64,000 nt of DNA from Gigantopelta aegis. Its lineage: Eukaryota > Mollusca > Gastropoda > Neomphalida > Peltospiridae. Position numbers and translations under genes: made by a program. Of this stretch, positions 1-10,142 are shown piece after piece. The notes below the pieces were generated by a model that saw nothing but the letters and a program-made list of their open reading frames with translations, ran no database searches and was not told the DNA's origin. The stretch lies in assembly GCF_016097555.1 (NCBI RefSeq), contig NC_054712.1:36108266-36172265 (forward strand), given 5' to 3'. Within the stretch, counting starts at the first letter, position 1. Every line of letters starts with the position of its first letter.

Positions 1-136
1 ACGGCTTTTGTTATACCAGTCGTGGTGCACTGGCTGGAACAAGAAATAGCCCAATGGGTCCACTGACAGGGATCGATCCTAGACCAACCGTGCATGAAGC
101 GAACGCTTTACCACTGGACTACGTCCCACCCCTCAT
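1..136 (-). repeat. SINE head (A/B type), cut by window edge
   Basis: Reads on the minus strand as the tRNA-like head 'tagtccagtggtaaagc' plus the B-box-like 'ggatcgatccc' and the 'ggctatttcttgttccagcc' body. The rest lies outside. Confidence 0.85.
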
Positions 137-704
137 CACCAGCTGGAGATAACAAAAATAGCAGGTGAAGATACAATGTAATATTTGTGTGGTCAAATCT
201 TAGATTAGAAAAAATAAGGAAGGTTTATCCTGAATAAGGATTTTAGTACCATACAAAAACTGCTCCTTTCCTAGTTCTTATGCTAAAGTTTATTAACCAA
301 GTATTAATGTTTTAACTACGATGTATTAAAGTTAACAAATAACAGATAAGCACTGGTATTAAAGATCTTCATGTACGTATTTCAAACAAATATTCTGGAC
401 ATTCCTTTTCGTTTAGTAGTAACCAGAGCTCAAAACGTAAGACTTTGTTACACACCGCAATTTTTAAATGTTCTTTGCCATAGACAAAATGCATACCTAT
501 GCCAATTTTGAGCCTGTCTATGGATATTTTAAATCAATAACTTTTGAAACAAATACCCTACCCCCACCCCACAAAACAATCCTTTCAACTGATGACAATA
601 ATTTTTATGTAGTGGCAAAAAACTATCATCAGTAAAGCCCCTGTCCTACAACTCATGATGCAACTACGGCAATTGCTAACTAATATTCCAAAATATAATC
701 TCAC
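1..704. other. NGDN intron 6, partial
   Basis: Bases 1-136 are a SINE head on the minus strand. I found no further exon in the remainder, which is AT-rich single-copy-looking sequence. Confidence 0.6.
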
Positions 705-798
705 TATATGGTACAGCAGCAAGTCGTGGTGCAACATAAGCTTTGCTTTTCGATTCTTTCTCTTCACCCGAACCACCATCTGATTCAGCATCATCCAA
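705..798 (-). CDS. NGDN: NGDN exon 6 (last exon in window)
   Basis: 31 codons plus one base. An acidic serine-rich stretch is followed by YVAPRLAAVPY, then a GTGAGA donor. The reading must continue left of the window. Confidence 0.9.
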
Positions 799-3700
799 CT
801 GAAAAACAAAACAATCTTAGCTGCAGTATCAAGGTTGTTTTTTGTTTTAACGACACCACTAGATCATATTGATTAATTAATCATCGGCTACTGGATTTCA
901 AACATTTGGTAATTCTGACTCATAGCCATCAGAGGAAACCTGCTAAATGTTTCCATTAGCAGCAAGGGATCTTTTATGTGCATTTTTCCATAGACCGGAA
1001 AGCACATACCACGGCCTTTGACCAGTTATGGTGCATTGGCTGGAACAAAAACATAAAAACAATCAGTTCAATGGATCCACTGAGGTGGGTTGATCCTGTG
1101 ACGCAAGCACCTCAGGCGTGTGGTCACCCAACAGAGAGCTAAATGTCGCCCCCTGCAGTAACAAAGAAACCTACAAAACAACTGCTAAGAGATTGTTTAA
1201 TAATAAAAGATCATGGTTTTGTATGCAAACAAATATAAATACTTTTGTGAACTAGATATTAGTCAACAACATGTAGAAAACGTAAAATAAATTATTCACA
1301 ACTTTTCCATTAAATTATATTCTGCAATTCTGTAAATTACTACAAAGAAAACTGCAGGAAATATTTTTGAAGTTTAAACATGTTGGAGAGGAATTATGTT
1401 TTAATACAGGGCAACATTAATAAGAGAGAAATAAAAACCAATTGCTTTATTTAAAAATGCATTTGTGTGATAACTGATAATTATCACTTCTAGTTTTCAT
1501 TAGTAATTATTTCACAAATGGCAAATAAAGTATCGGTGCCTGATTTCCATCATAAACATATAGTCTGAAAAAATAAACTACCTACAGAACTGAAATCTTA
1601 CCTTACTGACGAGGTTGCTGGGTTTGGCCTTAAATCTGAGAGGATCATTATCATCTAAAAAAAAAAAACACCAGACAGTTCAAAAGTAAACAAGCAAGTA
1701 CTAGTAATTAGGGCTGTATGGCACATCAGACTGCGAATTTAGTACAATGTTGTGCTTCCACAAATCCCAGATTTTGGGTAAAACGTGTACGTTTATGATG
1801 AAGAATCCCAAAATATCTATATTACATAATGTTTATGATACTGGTGGAATCGTAAAAAAAAAAAAAATCCACATATTCAATGCCAGCACTGGTTTTTATT
1901 CCATTATGTTTTTATGAACCAAACAAATTTGGAACAAAAGAAAGAAAGAAATGTTTTATTTAACAATGCACTCAACACATTTTATTTACAGTAATATGGC
2001 GTCAGACATATGGTTAAGGACCACACAGATTTTTAGAGGAAACCCGCTGTTGCCACTACATGGGCTACTCTTTCCGATTAGCAGCAAGGGATCTTTTATT
2101 TGCGCTTCCCACAGGCAGGATAGCACAAACCATGGGCTTTGTTGAACCAGTTATGGATCATTGGTTGGTGCAAGTGGTTTACACCTACCCACTGAACCTT
2201 GCGGAGCACTCACTCAGGGTTTGGAGTCGGTATCTGGATTACAAATCACATGCCTTGACTGGGATCTGAACCCAGTACCTACCAGCCTGTAGACCGATGG
2301 CCTAACCACGACGCCGGTAAATTTGGAACAAGACATAAATTTAATAAATATACAAATCTTAGTGTATACCAATCCTGAAGGTTGATGCAAAGGCTTACCC
2401 AGTGTGTTAGTCTGTGCAGCCTTCACAAGTTTATCGATTTGATATTTCAACTTCTGTTCAATAGGCCGCATCTTCTCCAACACCTGAAAGTAAATGCTTT
2501 AAATTTTAAAGATGGTTAATCACCACATATAGTGATAGCACAGTAATAGTATTAATACAAGGACGGATAGCATTTTTGTCAAAGATTTCACAAGCATTGC
2601 TTTTGGATCTTGATCTTAAATCATTTATTAAGCTATACTAACATTCAATACGATTAACTACACACATTTTAAGTTAATTAGTTTTCATTAATATTTACAA
2701 AATGCAAAGATTAATTTAACCATGCTGTCTCCTAATAATGAATCTTTTGTAAGATATGAACTGACCTTAATAAGTATTTTTTAATAAATATAATTTCTAT
2801 ATTAATTATAATATGGGCCAAAAATGTTTTTAAAAAACACTAACAAAACCAAACAAACAAAAGCCTAACTCAAACATTTTCATTTTATATTTACAAATTT
2901 ATTGTAATGAATTCCAAATTTGTAGAACATTTTAATTTTTTCTTACTTTCTCAAAAACCACTAACCTTTTTCTTTCTTAAAAATTCATAAACTGAAGAGA
3001 TGCTTTTTATATGCACAAAGTTATGTCCAATTTTTAATACTGTATCATAACTTGGTCTGAATGAACATTTTTAAAAAAATCAGTTTTTTTCACTGACTGT
3101 CCTGAGTTCAATGAGCCTGTTGATTGCTGAATCTCCTTCTATGGACTGGCCACCAGTCTTCAACAACAACACGTACGTCAAGTTGATCAGGTAGCTTAAC
3201 AACAGGTGGTATTTAGTTTCTAAAAAGCTGATACCCTGAAAACAAAACAAATACTTTAAATTAGTAATTGTTACCACTTTAATACACAGCTGTGGAAAAC
3301 ATCTACTAGAGGTAACTAGTCAGAAATGTGTATACATTTTAGCTACATTAAATGGCAGCAATATATTTTGCATATTTTCGCATTTTAAAATAAAGTTATA
3401 GTATATAATCCAACTCAATGAATTTCAAAGAATAACCTACTATATGTCATGTACATGTAATATACCAATAACACAAATTTCAAGATTTAAATTTTGAAAG
3501 CAGACAGAATTATTTTGTACAAAAAACTTTGACCAGTGCATTCAGTAAACAATAAATACCAATATAGGGCACAGGAATTAAAAGTCTGATATATCTGAAA
3601 CTCAAGTTGCATGGCTACGAAGCACTAACACAAATATACTCAATTGGCCGATTCTGATAACATAATGTTCACTAGTATATGTATCCATGTAACAGCATAT

Positions 3701-6700
3701 AATCATTATAAATGACAAACTGAACAATTGTTCACATGATGTTCTGTTCCTTGAAAACATTAAATTTGCTTCAGTATGTACAATACATCTATTTCCAAAG
3801 TTTGTTTTGTTTAAAGACACAACTAGCAAACATTAATTTAATTAATCATTGGTTATTGGATGTCAAAACTTTGGTAATTTTGACATTTAGTCTTAGAGAG
3901 GAAACCTGCTACATTTTTCCATTAGTAGCAACAGATCTTTTACATGCACCATCCCACAGACAAGATAGCACATACAACTGTCTTTGATATACAAGTTATG
4001 GTGGAATGAGAAATAGACCAATTTGCCCACCGACCGGGATCAATCCTAGACCGACTGTACATCAGGCATCTGTTTCAAAGTTGATCCATCATACCTTACT
4101 GGTTGACAGTTCTCCATCTTTCACTTTGTTCAGCAGTTGGTTCAAGTGCTGCTTTACATCACCACTTTTTGAGGATACGTCTTTGAGCAAGGAAATGAAT
4201 TTGGGTAGATCACCATCTAGTATCTAAAATTATGTTAAAATTAAATAAAAAATGTATTATATGTCAAACATGTAACACATTTAAAAAGTTTTAAGAAGTT
4301 AACGTAATAGGTATTTGCAAAAGTTGTTTACAACACACTAAAAATAATAATTGAAAGATAAAAATGCCTTGACAGGTAATCTTGCAAAACGCGTTATTAC
4401 AATAAAAATCTTTATTTCTATAGTCTTTCCCACAGCAGTGTTCGAGATTAACGGTATCCCGATATCCCGGGGATACCAGAATTTAATTTTGGATACCAGA
4501 CTTCAAGAACCCAGTATCCCACCGGGATACCATATAATACTAAATTCTCAGGTGGGATACCAGATTTTGAAATGTTAGTATCCAACTGGGATACTGCCCA
4601 AAATTTTTAATCTCGAACACTGCACAGGGAACGCCTTTTTTTCATACTATGGCATTTACTACAAATTATTTATTTCTGAGCAGATTGTTTTCTAAATTGC
4701 ACACAAAAATGGTAAGTTTTTGTTATTTCCAAAACACGTTTTCTTATGTCAAACCAAAGTGAAATTATTTACAAAACCCCCCAAACAAACCCCAAACATT
4801 TCGTAGGAGGATGGGATGGATTATAGTTGTATTCCGCAATCACTGTATTCATTGTCAAGATATGATGACTAAATAAATCTCTATATTTTTGGTCAGTGAC
4901 AAAAAATATAGGTCACGTGACCTACAATGTAAGCCCGACTCAACTCGAGTATTTCAGACTAGATTTTCAATAAACATACTCTTTAAATCATTTGTCTTAG
5001 TACAGTAAATCCAAATAAATTTTAGTTTTGTTTATGAATTGGGAGCTTAGAAACACTATTTGAATGTGACAGAATGTAGCTAGTGTTTTACAAAGAATGA
5101 TGTCATGTATCTTGTATGACATCATAGGGCAAAAGCCTTGCTAGGTTGACAATACTTGATTTGGATACACAAAAATGGAACAAATAATGATTTTCCGACT
5201 ATTCCTGTAAGATTGCAGGATAAAAGAAAAAAATGGTTACTTCTTAAGATATCGGCTTTATCCTGCTCAGGTCGAATGGTGAATGCAGTTCGGCAGAGCC
5301 TCGCAGCATTCGCCATTCTAACCTTCACAGGATAAGACAGTAACCAGTAGGGTCTCCACGAGTACTCGAGTACTCGGGCACGGGTCGAGTCTATCAAGAC
5401 TCGAGTCTGTTCACAGGACTCGAGTACCCGTACAAGGTGGAATCAATTATAATACACTGGACAATGTAGGACAATAATTTCAGGCTTAGATAATCAACGA
5501 TATAAGTGACACAATAATTATAAGATCATGCGCTAGTTTCTTTTTTTAAACTGGCCGTCCATCCATCATAACACTAAATATATCAACTGGTTTCTAAATG
5601 CAATACAATGACATGATTTGGCATCGATGTTCAGCCCTGGAATTAAAATGCATAATTCTATTTAACTTTATTCTTTAATCTCATCATCATCTAGTGTAAA
5701 TGTCGGGTACTCGGGTCCGGGTCGAGTTTGACCCTCGAGTACTCGAGTCCAATATTTTGGACTCGTGGAGGCCCTAGTAACCAGTTACATGTATTCTCTA
5801 TAGGTATCACTAAACCAATTAATTTCCGGCTGGAATGAAGTTCGAGGTGCACCGAACTTTTGATAGAGAAGTGAACACCACATGTCCTGTGATTGGTGAT
5901 AAATGTGAATGCCAGACAACTCGGCCCGGTGGACAACTCGGCCCACGTCGAGACAGCTCGGCCCGGAGTTCTGAGACAACCCGGCCCACCGCAAGACAAC
6001 TCAGCCCAGAGTCCAGAGACAACTCGGCTCATGGACAATCTTGTCTATTGTTGAACAAGTGTTTTTTTTTTAAATCAAAGTATTCTCACAGAAATAAAAG
6101 AATTTGTTTTTTGTTAAATTGATAAATTGCTGATCCATTTATCTTTGAAGATAGTTTCCACTGTTCGAATAATTTGTTTTTGTTCTACAGTCGGTGACCT
6201 AAACATTGGAGATGATCCCAGAAAAAACATGCAAAAGTTATTTATTGTTGTAACAACACTGACTTTTATCTTTTGTTGGACGTTTTATTTCTATGTTCTT
6301 TTGGTGATTGGTGTTTTATTTCTTTATTATAACTTAATGTATATGTGTTCTGTTGTTTTTTTTGCGTACATATGTGCGTATGTATTTAATGTAATAAATG
6401 TGGGAATTTGGCAAATGATGTCTTTTGCGTTATTTCTATAGTACAATACTTCTAGAAACCCATCCGACACTACGATATGCGCCTATGACATACACAATTG
6501 TCATTCTTAATGGTGACCATATAGTTAGCGGTATCTATCAGTATAATGCATTATTATTACTATAGTACAATACTTCGACACTACGACATGGCCAACTATC
6601 ATACTTAACACGCATATAATGTGCCCCGTCTATCAGTAAAATAACTCTGCCACGGGGCCGAGTTGTCCGAGACAACTCGGCCCCATGGCCGAGATGTCTG

Positions 6701-8180
6701 GGCCGAGTTGTCCCCCGGTCCGAGTTGTCTGGTCCCCATAAATGTGAGTGTGTTGGTTGTAAACAAAATTAGTTTCATATGGGCTAAAAATGTATGCAAT
6801 TTTATTTGATGTAGTACCACCATGTGAAGTAGCCTTGTGCTTGGGACATGTATGGGGCACCTGTAAAAAAAAAATGTACTCAAATTTTGTGCGAAACTAG
6901 GTGTGTTCTAGAAACATCTGGTTATAGTAATAATACGGTATACCGAAAATGAGCCATGAAAATTGAAACTTGAAAGGTACCATTTTCTGCAGTTAATACT
7001 TTGAGGTAGGGGTTCTAGTACTGATATTTATGGGTCATAGTTTGGTTGATATATTGCATAGTGTTTTTAAACACAAACGTTAACATGGTCGCCTTTGGGA
7101 TTTTAATTGGTATAGTCCAACCTATATACTATCCCCATCCGAAAAAGACAACTTGCGATAATAAGGCTCATCACACTACATTTCAATGACATAGATTTAT
7201 TAAAGCTGCACACCCTAGTTCCATCCAGCAAAAATAAATTATAATTTGGTTAATTAATCTACAAACCTGTAACACACTTAGATCACGTTTTTATCAAATG
7301 GAGTGAAAAAGCAGGTTTTATATCGATAAATACCATGGGAATTCCCATGTCCCAATTGCTTGAAATAATTTTGAAAGTTAGTATTCTGATGTCACCGGTA
7401 GATGTCGCTCGAAGCACAACAATGCCTACGTCACGACAAATTTCACAGAGTGCGCACAGACTTGGGGTGCGTTCTTTTCACCTCTCCTGGACATGTTCCA
7501 ACTGTTCTGTCCTGGTTATATCCCCTCTCCAGATATCGTAAGACTTAGCAAAATTATTGGTTTTAAGGGTTTGTAACGTTTTGTATTGAGACACTTACTT
7601 GTTTGAACTTTATTGTTATAGAAAATGTTCACGAACTGTGAAGAAAAATCTCACAAATGAACAACAACAAATCGGATGTTGATTGCGCGAACCGTGCACG
7701 AGAAAACAAACCGAACCAAAATGATAACGGTCACGTGGTATACCAACATCTGTGACGTTTACACAGGAAGATTCCCTCTAAAAATAGATTGGACCTCGCT
7801 TGCCTAACGGTTTTTTCTCGACAGCACGTCTTGTGAAAAAATGCATTTCGTGGTTTTACAAACATCAGGATTACCAAAAAGCACTTCAGGTGAATGGAAA
7901 TGTGTATTCTAAATAATAAAATGTAAGTAAAGTGCAATTTTATTGTGAAAAATGGGGTTTAATAGCGAAAAACAACGCCGTAATGGTTAATAAATAGCCG
8001 TAACTAGGGTGTCCCTTTAATTCTACATTGGACAAACAAACAGTTATAACAGGTGAAGAAAATAATGAAGTCAACCCATTTTTTATTCGACTACCATATG
8101 AAAGGCGTTTACGTTCCAGGGACTAAAATATTGCCTGATATTTAATATTTTCATACCTGCTGAAGTTGCGTCCCCTCCAT
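705..8180 (-). CDS. NGDN: Neuroguidin (3' end outside window)
   Basis: Neuroguidin is a Sas10/Utp3/C1D-family protein of the nucleolus (SSU processome) that also binds eIF4E. Six exons run 8157-8180, 4095-4223, 3098-3235, 2399-2483, 1602-1654 and 705-798, all with AG/GT borders and matching phases (0,0,0,1,0,1). They encode 174 complete codons. Landmarks match the family in order: a 'LDGDLPKFISLL' helix (about residue 10), 'SFLETKYHLLLSYL' (about 54), 'VLEKMRPIEQKLKYQIDKL' (98-116), 'NDPLRFK' (about 128) and 'YVAPRLAAVPY' (164-174). Human NGDN has, from memory, the same blocks in the same order. The ATG in the first exon gives the eight-residue leader MEGTQLQQ, typical of this family's short first exon. 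The remaining lysine-rich C-terminal exons must lie left of base 705; none was found there. Introns are packed with SINEs and MITEs, one SINE ending about 25 bp from exon 2. Confidence 0.93.
835..1140 (-). repeat. SINE, B tail, degenerate head
   Basis: Carries the B tail (on minus, ends in 'gtggtgtcgttaaaacaaaa') and the 'gggatcttttatgtgcat' body. The tRNA-like head is heavily decayed. Confidence 0.75.
1602..1654 (-). CDS. NGDN: NGDN exon 5
   Basis: Two bases plus 17 codons (DNDPLRFKAKPSNLVSK). The first codon is completed by the last G of exon 4. GTAAGA donor. Confidence 0.93.
1728..1892. repeat. Unclassified interspersed repeat, copy 1
   Basis: Shares 'tcccagattttgggt' and a long stretch around it with 11566-11762. 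I see no coding capacity or clear terminal repeats. Confidence 0.6.
1951..2327 (-). repeat. SINE, C head with A tail
   Basis: On minus the head reads 'cgtcgtggttaggccatcgg', with a B box in 'gggttcagatcccag'. The tail is the A tail 'gtgttgagtgcattgttaaa'. It lies in an NGDN intron. Confidence 0.88.
2399..2483 (-). CDS. NGDN: NGDN exon 4
   Basis: 28 codons plus one base, TTTCAG acceptor and GTAAGC donor. Encodes VLEKMRPIEQKLKYQIDKL, the strongest neuroguidin signature in the window. Confidence 0.95.
3098..3235 (-). CDS. NGDN: NGDN exon 3
   Basis: 46 codons, TTTCAG acceptor and GTCAGT donor, phase 0/0. Contains the family block SFLETKYHLLLSYL and ends LIELRT, continuing into VLEK of exon 4. 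Confidence 0.92.
3808..4070 (-). repeat. SINE, B tail
   Basis: Body and B tail are recognisable with a degenerate head. It ends about 25 bp from the splice donor of NGDN exon 2. Confidence 0.75.
4095..4223 (-). CDS. NGDN: NGDN exon 2
   Basis: 43 codons between TTTTAG acceptor and GTATGA donor, phase 0/0. It encodes the first Sas10/C1D helix region (DLPKFISLLKDV). Confidence 0.9.
4420..4840. repeat. ~215-bp repeat family D, copy 1, split by a MITE
   Basis: Matches 56420-56635 and, inverted, 61905-62115: 'ttactacaa.ttatttattt', 'acgtcaaaccaaa' and 'tgaaattatttacaaaa'. The copy is interrupted at its 'ccacaggga' site by the MITE at 4436-4622. Confidence 0.8.
4436..4622. mobile_element. 187-bp MITE in a family D repeat
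   Basis: Terminal inverted repeats CAGTGTTCGAGATTAA / TTAATCTCGAACACTG. It is flanked by a 5-bp target duplication, cacag at 4431-4435 and 4623-4627. The interior is made of 'ggtatcccg' / 'gggataccag' inverted units. Confidence 0.88.
5348..5776. mobile_element. hAT-like non-autonomous element, copy 1
   Basis: 429 bp with ends TAGGGTCTCCACGAGT and ACTCGTGGAGGCCCTA, flanked by a perfect 8-bp duplication gtaaccag (5340-5347, 5777-5784). Iterated 'actcgag' motifs sit at both ends. No transposase seen. 8-bp duplications and TAGGG/CAGGG ends are known for hAT elements. Confidence 0.88.
5912..6737. mobile_element. Fold-back element with 'gacaactcggccc' subrepeat arrays
   Basis: Both ends are short arrays of 'gacaactcggccc' (5914-6035) and its reverse complement (6648-6732). 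Flanking copies of ataaatgtgaatg (5899-5911) and ataaatgtgagtg (6738-6750) look like a 13-bp target duplication. The interior (about 6040-6640) is AT-rich with no recognisable protein. Confidence 0.8.
7200..8020. mobile_element. piggyBac-like MITE (TTAA), long copy
   Basis: TTAA at 7200-7203 and 8017-8020. Inner ends AGCTGCACACCCTAG and CTAGGGTGTCCCT are inverted repeats. The interior matches 44093-44762. No transposase frame. The right end lies about 135 bp from NGDN exon 1. Confidence 0.8.
8157..8180 (-). CDS. NGDN: NGDN exon 1 (start codon)
   Basis: Eight codons, ATG through CAG, then a GTATGA donor. The phase-0 end joins exon 2. It is the only short ATG exon seen upstream in the correct phase, so it is somewhat less certain than the others. 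Confidence 0.8.
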
Positions 8181-8778
8181 GCTGTTTCGTTTTCGTGACG
8201 TATGTTCCGCCTTTTAAATTACGCTCCGAAAGTTATCCCTCCTTTCAGGCGACGCACCTGCAAATAAACATAATCATACACTAGTTTTACCCCCCCCCCA
8301 CCCCCCTCCAGACACTTATGTCAGTGTAAGGTTATTTTAATGGATTCGCGACATTTAAGTAAGTTGAGTAATTTCTGTTTTTATATTTAAAAAATGGTGG
8401 GGCATACATCTTGGAATAGATCTTGATTACGTTACAAATATGCTATTAACTCACGTATAATGTACATCAGTATCAGAACATAGATTATTTGTAGTTTTAA
8501 AAAGATTTTAATGCGAAAGATAGATGTGTACATGTTTTAACAAACATACACGACACATAGATCACAAAAATGTATATATGACCCCCCCCCCCCCCCCCAC
8601 CTCCCAAACACACCACCACCACCAGTCTACCCCCACCACCCTACATACACGCACGAGACATTTGACTTATAGAATACTTTCAATCAAATCATTATTATTC
8701 AATGAACGAATACAATGGTGGGCTAAAAAACAAAATGTATATCATGTGTTATATAATGTACGTGTATGTATGGTAATT

Positions 8779-8890
8779 ATCCTGTCCTGGGCAGGGGAGA
8801 AAGCCTCGGACGGCTCCTGTACCCATGACAGGCGTGCGCTAAAACAGCTTGTTCTCAATGTACACGTTAAACCCTATGACCTGACCTGAT
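8779..8890 (+). repeat. Interspersed repeat fragment ending in tgacctgac
   Basis: The stretch 'gacaggcgtgcgct' through 'acgttaaaccctatgacc' resembles, from memory, a repeat common in mollusc genomes. It makes the longest frame of the region, which I do not regard as a gene. Confidence 0.5.
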
Positions 8891-9593
8891 GGTAATCCAT
8901 GTATTGCAGATAAAATGCACGTGGTTATTCCGATGCATTCAATTTTGGTATTAAAGGACAAACAACCTCTTCTAGACTGCCACAGGAGGGACACAGTATC
9001 AACAGAAGCTCAAATCACTACATTCTGACCAGTATCAGCGTTACATTTAATACTGATCACTCTTTGTAAGTATACCCCCAACCTCATTTTAATGTTTTTC
9101 GACGAACATGTTTGTTGATCAAACAAACAAAAAATGCGTCAAGTTTATTGATTGAAACATATTTTATTGCTTTAAACAAAAAAACCCCAAAAACCCAACC
9201 AAACAAAACAAATGGATTAGGCACAAATTATACATCTTACTAGGCATTTTATTCGTTTAATTTCATGGATCGTTATTGGAAATATTTTAGATTTTTTCCC
9301 CCCAGATGTCATATTTAATGACTAGTGAAAATAAAACTGCAATAGCTCTGGTCAAATACTGATACATTTGGTTCTTAATAATAACCATTTGACAGTGCGA
9401 CAGACATAACCGTTAGTTAATATTTATGTTATAAATTAACAATTTATTTTCAATTTTTTGGTTTTAGATTGTGTACCTTATGTGTAACGATGTTACATAG
9501 ACTTTCTTCTCAATTACCATTGGCCCCAATTGGACTAGCTAGCTACCCTGATGACTGATGCATGTGACCAAAGCAGCGTTGACGTTCCTAAAC

Positions 9594-10142
9594 CTTAAAT
9601 GGATACAAGCACGATCTGACTAGAATATTATAAAGATCAAAGAGTCGACCAGATGTTCTGACTGCTCACTCAACAATATCCAGCGATTCGACTACAATAA
9701 TAGTAGCCTAGTATACTATAAAGGTCTAGGCGTTGAGCAGATATTCTGACTATTAACTTGATGATCTGACTACAATATTATAAATATCAAAGAGTGGACA
9801 AGATGATCTGGGACTCGTTTTACGAAGCGATCTTAGCGACAAGATTATCATAAGTGCATAACTGAATAATGCACTTACGGTGATCTCAGCGCTAAGATCG
9901 CTTCGTATAACGAGGCCGTGTTTGCTAACTCAACACTATTGTGACGATTTGACTACAGTATTATAGCGACCAGGGAGATCAGCGAGATGGTCTATAGCTG
10001 CTAACTCAGTAATACCCAGTGCCTATACCCACGGCAGTTTGTATTGTACAGTATTATAGCGACCAGGGAGATCAGCGAGATGGTCTATAGCTGCTAACTC
10101 AGTGATACCCAGAGCTTCTACCCACGGCAGCTTGTATTGTAC
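9594..10142. repeat. Decayed ~75-95-bp tandem repeat field entering SK gene 1
   Basis: Units beginning 'gatctgactaca.tatta' recur near 9614, 9685, 9761 and 9947. The last two (9955-10047 and 10048-10140) are near-identical with a 93-bp period. The last unit covers the final 14 codons and the stop of the SK gene. A palindromic MITE interrupts the field at 9811-9917. Confidence 0.82.
9811..9917. mobile_element. Palindromic MITE, copy 1
   Basis: Arms 'acgaagcgatcttagcg' and 'cgctaagatcgcttcgt' with an inner pair 'aagtgcata' / 'tgcactta'. The same fold occurs at 29176-29286. Confidence 0.85.

Larger units (their letters stand above)
8181..10098. other. Intergenic: NGDN promoter side to SK gene 1
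   Basis: 8181-8290 is the presumed NGDN promoter, with a TGACGT CRE-like half-site at 8196-8201 (weak evidence). Poly-C runs lie at 8291-8307 and 8582-8599. A repeat fragment lies at 8779-8890. The decayed tandem-repeat field starts about 9594. I see no gene. Confidence 0.6.

Noticed and set aside
5835-6122. Frames of 67-115 codons on both strands at 5691-6122
   Set aside because: They read through the 'gacaactcggccc' array of a fold-back element; several overlapping frames stay open because of base composition.
8524-8889. 121-codon frame with Pro/His-rich start
   Set aside because: Composed of a poly-C run and an interspersed repeat; no splice or homology support.
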